Positions 1 through 6,212 of a stretch of 10,516 nt of DNA are shown here, piece after piece. Both the position numbers and the translations under genes were made by a program. Positions within the stretch are counted from its first letter, which is position 1. Each line of letters starts with the position of its first letter. Below the pieces are notes generated by a model that worked only from the letters and a program-made list of their open reading frames with translations, made no database searches and was not told the DNA's origin. Source of the stretch: T3Sed10-213 sp012519365 (GTDB lineage Bacteria; Planctomycetota; Phycisphaerae; Sedimentisphaerales; Anaerohalosphaeraceae); contig JAPXLV010000083.1 in NCBI GenBank assembly GCA_033809355.1, positions 1 to 10,516 on the forward strand. Direction: 5' to 3'.

Positions 1-141
1 ATCATGAATAGCATATTTTTTTATATCAAAGATTATGCCTTGAGCATTCATTGAAATTCCAGAATAATCTTGTCTTGTTTGCCTGTCCCCAAACAAAAAA
101 GTATAACAAAAAACAGAAAAAACCACCCCCCCAATATGCCT

Positions 142-957
142 TTAACGCGCAAACCGTTTTGGGTTGTTCTCAGGTGTGGGGTCGAAACTCTCGTCGCGAT
201 TCAAAAACCCATGGCGATACAGCAGATTCAATATCCTGCGGCGCACGGCACGCACCGGGACGGTCAAAAATCGATGAACCCGAATAGCCATGCTGGGCCG
301 TCGCGATAGTGATTTCTCCCGGTCGGTCAACAAGTCCGGTCGAAGCCGACGTTTGTGTTTGAGCAGATGATAGGTATCTTCGCGATGTAAGAGGGTGCAG
401 ATTGGCTTGCACCATCGCCCTTGAAGCAGCAGCGAAATTTGAAAATCGATAAGATAGGGGCGATTATCAATGCCGATTAAAATATTGCCGCGTTTGTTTA
501 GATCCAAATAGCATACCCCTTGCCGATGAATCTGACCCAAAAGATGTTTCAAATCATCAAAAAAACTATCCGGCAGCGGGGGGGTTTCATCGAGAGAATG
601 TCCCTGGATATACCAATACACAAATCCATTCCGTCCGTATTCGCCAATCAATTGCGGAACCTGCTCAAGCGACTGCAGACGCTGTAAAAGACCGAATTCC
701 CGTTGTTTGAGAACACGTCCCACCCACGCCAGCGGAATGCCAAGAAAGGATTGAATGCGATTGAGTTTCAAAACGATTCGTTCCGGTTTTTGAGAGGCTT
801 GAGCCGGCTGATCTGCAGCTTCATAAAGCCCGGTAGCCGCAAAAAAATCATGCTTGAATGTGCGCACCAATGCCCACTGCCGACCTGCGATAAAAGCGTG
901 TTTCGGCAAACCGCTCGTGCCGCATGCAAATAGGCTGTTTTTTAGATATTCACGCAC
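142..957 (-). CDS. small protein-kinase-fold protein (LPS-kinase/RIO-like)
   Basis: A 271-residue protein with the core landmarks of the protein-kinase fold. A VLK lysine sits near residue 64, a possible helix-C glutamate at about 87, a hinge-like YIQGHSL at 116-122, a catalytic loop YLDLNKRGNIL at 150-160 (Asp152, Asn158), and LIDFQ at 169-173 in place of DFG. The glycine-rich loop is not obvious and the C-lobe is short and very basic. This is closer to the Kdo/WaaP, RIO or ABC1 type of small kinase than to a eukaryotic-type Ser/Thr kinase. No membrane segment or signal peptide is visible, so it is probably cytosolic; the substrate is unknown. The start is GTG at 957, with AAGG seven bases upstream; the ATG at 959 is out of frame and stops after five codons. 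It lies downstream of ispG on the same strand but has a good promoter of its own. The kinase fold is fairly sure, the activity is inferred. Confidence 0.75.
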   Translation of the reverse strand: MREYLKNSLFACGTSGLPKHAFIAGRQWALVRTFKHDFFAATGLYEAADQPAQASQKPERIVLKLNRIQSFLGIPLAWVGRVLKQREFGLLQRLQSLEQVPQLIGEYGRNGFVYWYIQGHSLDETPPLPDSFFDDLKHLLGQIHRQGVCYLDLNKRGNILIGIDNRPYLIDFQISLLLQGRWCKPICTLLHREDTYHLLKHKRRLRPDLLTDREKSLSRRPSMAIRVHRFLTVPVRAVRRRILNLLYRHGFLNRDESFDPTPENNPKRFAR

Positions 958-999
958 ATTTTTGCCTTATTTTTGAGATAGGAAACCCACGTCGTCCTT

Positions 1000-1027
1000 A
1001 CCATAGGGCAAACCGGCTCGTTGTCAA
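1000..1027 (-). promoter_or_regulatory. sigma-70-type promoter for the kinase-fold gene
   Basis: On the minus strand a perfect TTGACA (1022-1027) is followed after 16 bases by TATGGT (1000-1005). This places transcription start near 993 and leaves a leader of about 36 bases before the GTG at 957. It lies in the 127-base gap after the ispG stop, so the kinase-fold gene is probably transcribed independently of ispG. Confidence 0.55.
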
Positions 1028-1084
1028 GATGTTGTTCAAGAATCTAACCGGCTGCTGCCTAACAAGAGAGTTATTTTCGCAAAA

Positions 1085-2167
1085 TCAGCCGATGGGTTGT
1101 GCACCTGATGTGATATGGGAGATTTCCTGCTGTAAAGCGTTCAGCAGATCTCCTTGCGGCACAGTGGCGATACGTTGACCCCCGCGGTAGAGAAAGCCCT
1201 TTCCTTTGGCCGCGCATACCGCCACATCCGCATCCGCTGCTTCGCCGGGGCCGTTCACGATGCAACCCATCACTGCTACCCGCACGGGCACATCGAGTGT
1301 TCTCAGCAGTGTGCGCACCTTTCGGGCCAGGCCGACCACATCGACCTCACACCTCCCGCAGGTCGGACAGACCACCAGCTCAGGCCCGTGTTTTTCTGCC
1401 AGCCCCAAAGAGCCTAATATCTCTAAACCGAGTTGTGCTTCCTGCACCGGGTCGCCGGCAATGCTTACACGGATCGTATCCCCGATGCCCTCGGCCAGCA
1501 GGGCCCCGATGGCCACCGCTGAAGGCGTGCGGGCATCCTCAACTAATCCCGCGTGAGTCAGTCCGATATGAATCGGGTACTCAAACGCCCCTGCAATAGC
1601 GCGATTGACTTCAATTGTTCGTACGGTATCAGCGCTTTTAGCGCTCAGGACGATATTGTCAAAGCCCGCCTTTTCAAAAAAATGCACATACGACTGCATC
1701 TCGCTTAACATCAGCGCCACACGCTGATCTTGCTGCACATCGGAAGTTTTCAAATCACGGATACTGGCCTCGTTAACGCCGATGCGAATCGCCGCAGAGT
1801 GCTGTTTAGCACAGTCGATGATCCGCCGAATGTCCAGGGGGTCTTTGATATTGCCGGGATTGAGCCGGATCTTGGCCGCTCCGGCCTCCAGTGCCTCAAT
1901 CGCCCGTTGAGGAGAGAAATGAATATCCGCCACGAGCGGGATGGGCGATTTTTCCGCGATTTTTGCAAACGCCTTTGTATCTGCCTGCGTAGGCACAGCG
2001 ATTCGCACCAATGCACAACCGGCTGAGGCCAGTTGTTTGACCTGATGCACACAAGCCTGGACATCTGTCGTATGCACCTTGGTCATCGACTGCACCGCGA
2101 TAGGATAACCGCTGCCCAGCCGCAGGGGACCAATGGTAACTGTTTTTGTCTTTCGTCGTTCTAACAT
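1085..2167 (-). CDS. ispG: 4-hydroxy-3-methylbut-2-enyl diphosphate synthase (IspG/GcpE)
   Basis: IspG reduces methylerythritol cyclodiphosphate to HMBPP, the penultimate MEP-pathway step, using a [4Fe-4S] cluster and ferredoxin or flavodoxin. At 360 residues this is the compact bacterial form (E. coli is 372). The N-terminal TIM-barrel opens with RRKTKTVTIG and has the family stretch YPIAVQSMTK. The C-terminal cluster domain carries CPTC (Cys267, Cys270) and MGCIVNGPGEA (Cys302, Glu309), so all four expected cluster ligands are present. The frame stays open upstream to 2290, but I chose ATG 2167 because family members start just before the RRKTxxV segment and because both promoter-like elements lie between 2190 and 2251. 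Ahead of 2167 there is only AGAAAAG directly against the ATG, not a properly spaced Shine-Dalgarno. ATG 2233 is a less likely alternative. Identity is near certain, the start less so. Confidence 0.96.
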   Translation of the reverse strand: MLERRKTKTVTIGPLRLGSGYPIAVQSMTKVHTTDVQACVHQVKQLASAGCALVRIAVPTQADTKAFAKIAEKSPIPLVADIHFSPQRAIEALEAGAAKIRLNPGNIKDPLDIRRIIDCAKQHSAAIRIGVNEASIRDLKTSDVQQDQRVALMLSEMQSYVHFFEKAGFDNIVLSAKSADTVRTIEVNRAIAGAFEYPIHIGLTHAGLVEDARTPSAVAIGALLAEGIGDTIRVSIAGDPVQEAQLGLEILGSLGLAEKHGPELVVCPTCGRCEVDVVGLARKVRTLLRTLDVPVRVAVMGCIVNGPGEAADADVAVCAAKGKGFLYRGGQRIATVPQGDLLNALQQEISHITSGAQPIG

Positions 2168-2191
2168 CTTTTCTGTGACACGCAATGCACC

Positions 2192-2204
2192 TTTATACCA
2201 AAAG
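2192..2204 (-). promoter_or_regulatory. extended -10-like element before ispG, copy A of a 13-bp direct repeat
   Basis: On the minus strand this reads CTTTTGGTATAAA, containing TGGTATAAA, close to an extended -10 (TGnTATAAT). It would start transcription roughly 20 bases before the ispG ATG at 2167. The same 13 bases recur exactly at 2335-2347. It could be a promoter, a protein-binding site, or both. Confidence 0.35.
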
Positions 2205-2245
2205 GCCGGAATAATTGCGGCCGTATTCAACATTGTTATATCCGA

Positions 2246-2251
2246 ATTATA
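2246..2251 (-). promoter_or_regulatory. TATAAT -10 element facing ispG
   Basis: A perfect TATAAT on the minus strand, with no convincing -35 at 16-18 bases. Start of transcription would be near 2239, giving a leader of about 70 bases to ATG 2167. It would exclude the longest possible start at 2290. Confidence 0.35.
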
Positions 2252-2334
2252 TCCAACGCGGCTTAAGGGTGGTGAACCATTTTCATACATTGTTCATAGG
2301 CCGGTCGTTGTCCAACCAAACTCAGATCGTAGTG

Positions 2335-2347
2335 TTTATACCAAAAG
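2335..2347 (-). repeat. copy B of the 13-bp direct repeat in the ispG/hydrolase divergent region
   Basis: Exact second copy of the 13-base sequence at 2192-2204, in the same orientation and 143 bases away. It lies about 33 bases upstream of the -35 of the plus-strand hydrolase promoter, so the pair sits between two divergent genes. Confidence 0.5.
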
Positions 2348-2379
2348 TCGCCTCTGCAAGTCAACAAAAACCTTCTTTC

Positions 2380-2408
2380 TTGCAAATATGTAAACAGCCC
2401 ACTACAAT
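2380..2408 (+). promoter_or_regulatory. sigma-70-type promoter for the alpha/beta hydrolase
   Basis: TTGCAA (2380-2385) and TACAAT (2403-2408) are separated by exactly 17 bases. Transcription would start near 2415, giving a leader of about 29 bases to ATG 2444 that includes its AAGGGA ribosome binding site. Confidence 0.6.
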
Positions 2409-2443
2409 AAGGCAAATTGGCGACTGAGAAAAGGGATTTTACG

Positions 2444-3364
2444 ATGCCCAGAACACTCTTATTGTGGCTATTGATTGCGGCAATGCTCGGGTGGTTTATG
2501 TGGCCTCGGCTGAAAAAAGGGACGATAATGTCCACTATAGGATTTAGCATTGGCATTTTACTTGCGATTTATGGGGCACTGGCGATTCTTCTGTTCGCAT
2601 TTCAACACAAACTTTTGTATATCCCGTGGCGTAAGGTGGAAGCCACCCCCGCTGACCTCTACTTGCCATTTGAAGATGTCCAAATCGAAACCCCCGACGG
2701 CATGAAACTTTCTGCTTGGTATATCCCGGCTGAAAATTCAGATTGTACGGTCTTATTTTGCCACGGCAATGCCGGAAACATCAGCCATCGTCTCGATACC
2801 CTGGCCCTTTTCTATGAACTGGGGATAAATTGTCTGATATTTGACTACCGCGGCTACGGCCAGAGTACCGGCAAAACCACAGAAGAGGGGACCATTCTTG
2901 ATACCCTGGCTGCTTTCCAATGGTTGAGCGACCAGAAAGACCTGCCGCCCGAGTCGATTATTCTTTTTGGTCGCTCACTTGGCGGGGCGGTCGCGGCCCA
3001 AGCCGCTGCGAATCTGCCCCAGACCCCACCGGCCGGGTTGGTGGTGGAAAGCGCTTTTACCTCTTTTGTGGATATTGGATCGCATTATTATCCGTGGCTC
3101 CCAGTGCGGTGGTTTGCCCGATACTCCTACAATACACTCAAAGCGATTCAAAATGTTCCTTGCCCTGTCGTGGTTATCCACAGCCCCGATGATGAGATTA
3201 TTCCTTACGAAATGGGGTGCCGCCTTTACGAGGCCGCCCCAGCGCCGAAGCGGTTTTTCCAATTAAAAGGTTCACACAACGAAGGCTTCTTCGTTCACTT
3301 GGATTTGTATCGCTCAATCTGGCTCGAGACAATCTCATTTATTGCCGAACAGAGAACGCCGTGA
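2444..3364 (+). CDS. membrane-anchored alpha/beta hydrolase (BEM46/YfhR-like)
   Basis: A 306-residue serine hydrolase. It has the oxyanion motif HGNAGN (107-112), the nucleophile elbow GRSLGG (Ser178), the acid in HSPDDEIIP (probably Asp250) and the base in GSHNEG (His278), so the triad is complete. Two hydrophobic segments precede the domain, at about 4-20 and 32-54, and the catalytic domain probably sits on the outer face of the membrane, as is usual in this family. The substrate is unknown; an esterase or lysophospholipase-like role is only a family guess. Two in-frame starts have almost the same ribosome binding site: ATG 2444 (AAGGGA, seven-base spacing) and ATG 2528 (AAGGGA, five-base spacing). 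The second would give a 278-residue protein with one anchor, which is the commoner family layout. I chose 2444 because it lies just after a good promoter. It runs convergently into the Spy-like gene. Confidence 0.88.
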   Translation: MPRTLLLWLLIAAMLGWFMWPRLKKGTIMSTIGFSIGILLAIYGALAILLFAFQHKLLYIPWRKVEATPADLYLPFEDVQIETPDGMKLSAWYIPAENSDCTVLFCHGNAGNISHRLDTLALFYELGINCLIFDYRGYGQSTGKTTEEGTILDTLAAFQWLSDQKDLPPESIILFGRSLGGAVAAQAAANLPQTPPAGLVVESAFTSFVDIGSHYYPWLPVRWFARYSYNTLKAIQNVPCPVVVIHSPDDEIIPYEMGCRLYEAAPAPKRFFQLKGSHNEGFFVHLDLYRSIWLETISFIAEQRTP

Positions 3365-4004
3365 GCAATGCTGTTGGGAGGTTCAAAATTCCACGGAATT
3401 CGGGGATACGGGACGCGGCAAATTGGGATCGGGCCGTTCTGTACGCCCCCCCCCGGTGCATACGCGGGCCAAATGGCTGCGGAGGTTCCAGGCCGGGCAC
3501 AAACTCCTGATAAGGTCCGGGTCCCCTATCCGGTCCCATGCCAGGGCCGCGTCCTGCCTCTGGGTCCGGCCCCATGCCCCGTCCGCGGCCGCGAAAGGTT
3601 GGAAAATGTTCTTCAAGACGACGGGCTTGTTGCCGCCAAATCTCTTTTTGTCGTTCGTCAAGGACAGACATGATTTCACGGTCAAGTTCTTCAAGTTGGC
3701 TGACAATCTGGGGACGAACCGAAGCACGGATATCGCGCAGCGTTTTGAAATGATTTTGCAGAATCGGCTCGAGTTGGTTTCGTTGTTCAGGGGTCAGATT
3801 TAATTCGTGACCGAGTCGACCGAGAAGACGCTCGGCAAACAGTTCCGGCTCCTGACGAAAACGGTCAGACCGGTGAGAGACAACCAGCAGGGTCACTCCC
3901 GCACCAATAACAATGCCTGCGGCCAGAATTACTGCTCCAAGCAGGATCGACTTGAGCAGGTCATGGCCCTGTTGCGCAATATGTACCGGTTCGTGCGTGC
4001 TCAT
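3339..4004 (-). CDS. Spy/CnrX-like membrane-anchored protein with LTPEQR motif (possibly frameshifted)
   Basis: A 221-residue protein as read. It has a short cytosolic N-terminus, one membrane span (about 18-43), then a charged helical outer domain with LTPEQRNQLEPILQNHF (70-86) and a long coiled stretch to about 132. A Gly/Pro/Arg-rich low-complexity tail follows. The LTPxQ motif and helical hairpin are typical of the Spy/CpxP/ZraP/CnrX sensor-chaperone superfamily. The start is ATG 4004, overlapping the stop of the 87-residue gene as ATGA; seven residues of upstream open frame are ignored. A G9 tract (3446-3454) lies at residues 184-187. Reading eight Gs instead gives a proline-rich tail ending at 3383 (206 residues), which matches the tail composition better and clears the 26-base overlap with the hydrolase. 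The 3' end is therefore uncertain. The likely job is to sense an envelope or metal signal and pass it to the two genes upstream. Confidence 0.75.
   Translation of the reverse strand: MSTHEPVHIAQQGHDLLKSILLGAVILAAGIVIGAGVTLLVVSHRSDRFRQEPELFAERLLGRLGHELNLTPEQRNQLEPILQNHFKTLRDIRASVRPQIVSQLEELDREIMSVLDERQKEIWRQQARRLEEHFPTFRGRGRGMGPDPEAGRGPGMGPDRGPGPYQEFVPGLEPPQPFGPRMHRGGAYRTARSQFAASRIPEFRGILNLPTALLTAFSVRQ
3446..3454 (-). repeat. nine-base G homopolymer inside the Spy-like gene
   Basis: Nine consecutive G on the coding strand. The tract is long enough for polymerase slippage or a base-calling error. One G fewer moves translation into a frame that stops at 3383; the written frame stops at 3339. 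Confidence 0.9.
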
Positions 4005-4264
4005 TGAGCTACCCATGCGACCCAATTAATGATTTCATTGACGGCATTGGCTTGCTGGCGCAACGATAGAAACGCAACCAGCAGAATCCCTGCCGCCACT
4101 GTCGAGGCGGCCATTGAAAACCACATCAAAGAACGGTTGACCGTTGCTATTACAGAACGACGCTGCTCGCTCAGTTGGACCAACACAGAGTCGGTCACGT
4201 CCACCGCGGGCGCCGTCTCTTGTCGGGCCGCCTCAAACAAAATGTCCAGTTTGATCGGTTTCAT
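4001..4264 (-). CDS. small single-span membrane protein, probable anti-sigma partner (CnrY-like position)
   Basis: An 87-residue protein with a soluble N-terminus of about 45 residues, one membrane span (about 46-68), and about 18 residues beyond it. The N-terminal part carries ARQETAPAVDVTDSVL, a pattern I associate with short planctomycete membrane proteins next to ECF sigma genes; this is memory, not a search. There is no HxxxCxxC zinc anti-sigma motif. Its ATG (4264) overlaps the sigma stop as ATGA, and its own stop overlaps the start of the Spy-like gene in the same way, so all three are probably translationally coupled. Size, topology and position match CnrY, which tethers the CnrH sigma factor to the membrane. 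The anti-sigma role is inferred from context only. Confidence 0.7.
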   Translation of the reverse strand: MKPIKLDILFEAARQETAPAVDVTDSVLVQLSEQRRSVIATVNRSLMWFSMAASTVAAGILLVAFLSLRQQANAVNEIINWVAWVAQ

Positions 4265-4842
4265 AATTCCAACTCGATTTGTTTGTCCGCCAACATCCCT
4301 TTAAGTTTTTGAATCGCTCGGTGCAACTGCACCCGAACGCGTGTTTGAGTCCAACCCAGCCGATAAGCGATTTGTGCTACCTCGCACTGCTCCAGATAGC
4401 GCAGTGTCAATACCAGCCGATCGCGCGGCGGCAGTTGCGACAAAAGCCGATGAACCAGTTCAGCTGCCTCCCTGCTGTCTATAGAGTCATTTGGCGGCTG
4501 AGCAAAATGTTTCCATTGCTCCTCAGACAGCCAGACGGCTTTATCTCGGCGGTTGCGCGTCCAATAGTGATAGCCTACCCGTGTCGCAATGCGAGCCAGC
4601 CAGTGTTCAAACGGCGCTTTTCCGGCGTATTTGTTCAGGCTCATATAGGCCTCAACAAAAACCTGCTGTACCAATTCTTCATGCTCAGTTCGATCGCGGG
4701 TGAACCGCCACAGCAACTTGCCGATGGCGGCTTGATGCCGCTCAATCAGACGTCTGTAAGCCTCGGCATCCCCGTTTTGAGCTTTTTGAATGTCCTTTGT
4801 TTCGGCGCTGTAGAGCGCCGTTTTCTCGGCGCTGCGCTGCAT
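4261..4842 (-). CDS. ECF-type RNA polymerase sigma factor
   Basis: A 193-residue sigma factor from ATG 4842. Region 2 spans about 25-95, with GDAEAYRRLIERHQ, EELVQQVFVEAYMSL for core binding, and WLARIATRVGYHYWTRNRR for -10 recognition. Region 4 spans about 127-182, with LSQLPPRDRLVLTLRYLE and the helix-turn-helix AQIAYRLGWTQTRVRVQLHRA. There is no region 3, as expected for ECF sigmas. The frame is open upstream to 4968, but those 42 residues do not resemble a sigma N-terminus, so I chose 4842 despite a weak ribosome binding site. ATG 4965 has a better site (GAGGGT, spacing about 7), though that site lies within the 3' arm of the hairpin at 4970-5002. It is followed directly by its probable anti-sigma partner and the Spy-like protein. 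Confidence 0.9.
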   Translation of the reverse strand: MQRSAEKTALYSAETKDIQKAQNGDAEAYRRLIERHQAAIGKLLWRFTRDRTEHEELVQQVFVEAYMSLNKYAGKAPFEHWLARIATRVGYHYWTRNRRDKAVWLSEEQWKHFAQPPNDSIDSREAAELVHRLLSQLPPRDRLVLTLRYLEQCEVAQIAYRLGWTQTRVRVQLHRAIQKLKGMLADKQIELEL

Positions 4843-4969
4843 ACTAAACCATCTTGCTGCTTTCAGGACATCTTCAAACCAAACGCCGGGAACTGTCAAA
4901 ACAAGTTGTAACGGTTCTGTAAGCATGGAGTCAGTGTATGTCTGAGCCGCCGAAAAAGCAAACATCAAA

Positions 4970-5002
4970 CAGACCCTCGGTCAAAATGACGCCGAGGGTC
5001 TG
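4970..5002 (-). terminator. 11-bp hairpin after the secreted-protein gene (terminator or attenuator)
   Basis: A perfect inverted repeat of 11 bases (4970-4980 and 4992-5002) with an 11-base loop, about 18 bases after the TAA at 5021. The T-rich stretch on the minus strand is not immediate, so intrinsic termination may be leaky. The 3' arm contains GAGGGT at Shine-Dalgarno distance from ATG 4965, so the hairpin could also hide a ribosome binding site if the sigma gene starts there. Confidence 0.6.
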
Positions 5003-5020
5003 CCGGTTCTTCTTCAAGGA

Positions 5021-6028
5021 TTAGTAAAGTTCGTTGTCGGACCATTCTCGCGGGGGCTGTTCCTCAGAAAAATTTCTCCCACGTCGCTCAGCTCGCGGTT
5101 CGTCCGCCATCCGCCGGCCTGCCCGATTAGGACGCAGGGTCGGTTCATCCGGTTGCAGCCCTTGGGGGCCGCGTCTTTGTGGAAAATTCGCACCGTCTTC
5201 AAATCGCTGTGCACCAAAGCCAAAACCGCCCATCTGACCTTGTTCGCCCCGTTGGAACGGCCTCGGGCCGTAAGGACGATTTCCGGGACGTTCCGCATCC
5301 TGACCTTGGCGCAAACGGGCTGGTCGTTCCGCATCTTTACCGGCAAACCGTCGTTCCGCAAACCCTCGGCCGGCAAACGGCTGATCCTCGGGTGCAAAAC
5401 CCCATCCGCGTCCATAAAAACCTTGTGCTCCAAAGGGACACTGCTGATCCCGGAACGGAACTTGAAACCTCATCGGACAACCACACCTCGGGCATACATC
5501 GTCGGCAGGGCCGGCAAACGGACGCAACATTCGGCCTTGAGGTCTTGCCATCGCCGGAGGCTCAGCTTCCTCAAAACGTCGCGCAAATATCTCGCGTTGC
5601 TGCAGGCGATTGCGTAATAGCCGACGAATCATAGCCCGTTCCTGAGATGTGAATGCACGTCCTGCCTCATCATCCCCTTCAGTCATGGCAGGGCGACCTT
5701 GTCGGCGGGCTTGTTCGACAGGCTGTTTTTCCTGAGCTCTGACTCGGTCTTGCAGATCAAAGGCTCGCCCAGAACGTCTCTGTGCCGGTTGAGCCGCATC
5801 TTGCCGCTGTTCAGCAAATTCCTGCCGCTGTTGGCGATTTCGCAATATTTGCCGAATCATCGCTCGTTCCTGAGGCGTAAAAGCCCCTGCCTCATCGTCC
5901 TGAGCGGTCAAAGCGGCACGGCCTTGACGCGGGGCTCGATCGTCAGACGGCACTTGCTCGGCAAAAACCGGCAATGCAATCAGCACAACCGCCAAAATCA
6001 ACATAATAGAAGTCCATTTTGTCTTCAT
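5021..6028 (-). CDS. secreted Arg/Gly/Pro-rich protein with duplicated TPxxR module
   Basis: A 335-residue protein I do not recognise as a named family. It has a clear signal peptide: MKTKW, a hydrophobic core at 8-20, and probable cleavage after VFA at residue 23. Two copies of one module follow, at 36-75 and 111-151. Each has a DDEAG acidic step and then an F-T-x-Q-E-R-A-M-I-R helix rich in Arg and Gln. A motif CPRCGCP (Cys179, 182, 184) comes next, with Cys197 nearby, possibly a metal or disulfide site. The rest is a low-complexity Arg/Gly/Phe/Pro tail. The module resembles the LTPEQR segment of the Spy-like protein downstream, which suggests it may belong to the same envelope-stress or metal system. 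ATG 6028 has GGGA at about eight bases; the open frame upstream begins with TTG and is not needed. It ends 18 bases before a hairpin. Confidence 0.85.
   Translation of the reverse strand: MKTKWTSIMLILAVVLIALPVFAEQVPSDDRAPRQGRAALTAQDDEAGAFTPQERAMIRQILRNRQQRQEFAEQRQDAAQPAQRRSGRAFDLQDRVRAQEKQPVEQARRQGRPAMTEGDDEAGRAFTSQERAMIRRLLRNRLQQREIFARRFEEAEPPAMARPQGRMLRPFAGPADDVCPRCGCPMRFQVPFRDQQCPFGAQGFYGRGWGFAPEDQPFAGRGFAERRFAGKDAERPARLRQGQDAERPGNRPYGPRPFQRGEQGQMGGFGFGAQRFEDGANFPQRRGPQGLQPDEPTLRPNRAGRRMADEPRAERRGRNFSEEQPPREWSDNELY
5576..5698 (-). repeat. module copy 2 of the secreted protein (residues 111-151)
   Basis: Encodes 41 residues that align with copy 1 at 5804-5923 with one extra Arg. The shared core is GR-A--T---DDEAG-AFT-QERAMIR-LLRNR or very near. 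Similarity is also visible at DNA level. Confidence 0.85.
5804..5923 (-). repeat. module copy 1 of the secreted protein (residues 36-75)
   Basis: Encodes 40 residues with DDEAGAFTPQERAMIRQIL, matching copy 2 in order and spacing. The TPQER-x5-IL-x-N pattern also parallels TPEQR-x5-IL-x-N in the Spy-like protein. Confidence 0.85.
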
Positions 6029-6212
6029 CTTTCGTTTCCCTTTCAATTAAAGTTCACACTATTGATTTGTTTGACTCTACAAAGATAGTGGAAGAAAAGG
6101 GAACAAATGTTACAGAAAAAAACAGAATAACTCATATGCCCCTGGCGGCGGACACGTCGAGAATAATTAGGTCATTAAACTTACAACCCAAGAACCACAG
6201 CAAATCGGCTAT
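6029..6212. other. intergenic region between the sigma-54 activator and the secreted-protein gene
   Basis: 184 bases, AT-rich, with no gene I can support. On the minus strand it must hold the end of the activator transcript and the start of the secreted-protein transcript. I find the ribosome binding site (GGGA near 6034-6038) but no convincing -35/-10 pair and no terminator hairpin. Confidence 0.6.

Noticed and set aside
1..141. A-rich sequence with a C7 run at the left edge, with a plus-strand open frame starting at 51
   Set aside because: The open frame runs antisense into the kinase-fold gene and has no ribosome binding site; no hairpin or promoter could be supported here.
1011..1053. 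Two copies of AACCGGCT (1011-1018 and 1046-1053) flanking the kinase promoter -35
   Set aside because: Only eight bases each and not palindromic as a pair; could well be chance.
4894..4899. TTGACA on the minus strand just upstream of the sigma start
   Set aside because: No acceptable -10 at 16-18 bases, so it is not listed as a promoter.
4279..4911. Long plus-strand open frame of 210 codons opposite the sigma factor
   Set aside because: It is the antisense shadow of a clear ECF sigma gene, and its translation has no recognisable domain.
5153..5634. Several plus-strand open frames of 150 codons or so opposite the secreted protein
   Set aside because: Biased Arg/Pro/Gly codons of the real gene keep the other frames open; no ribosome binding sites or plausible protein features.
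6182..6197. Sigma-54-like element (TGGTTCT-N4-TTGTA, minus strand) upstream of the secreted-protein gene
   Set aside because: The -12 box has GT instead of the nearly invariant GC and the site is about 155 bases from the start codon.
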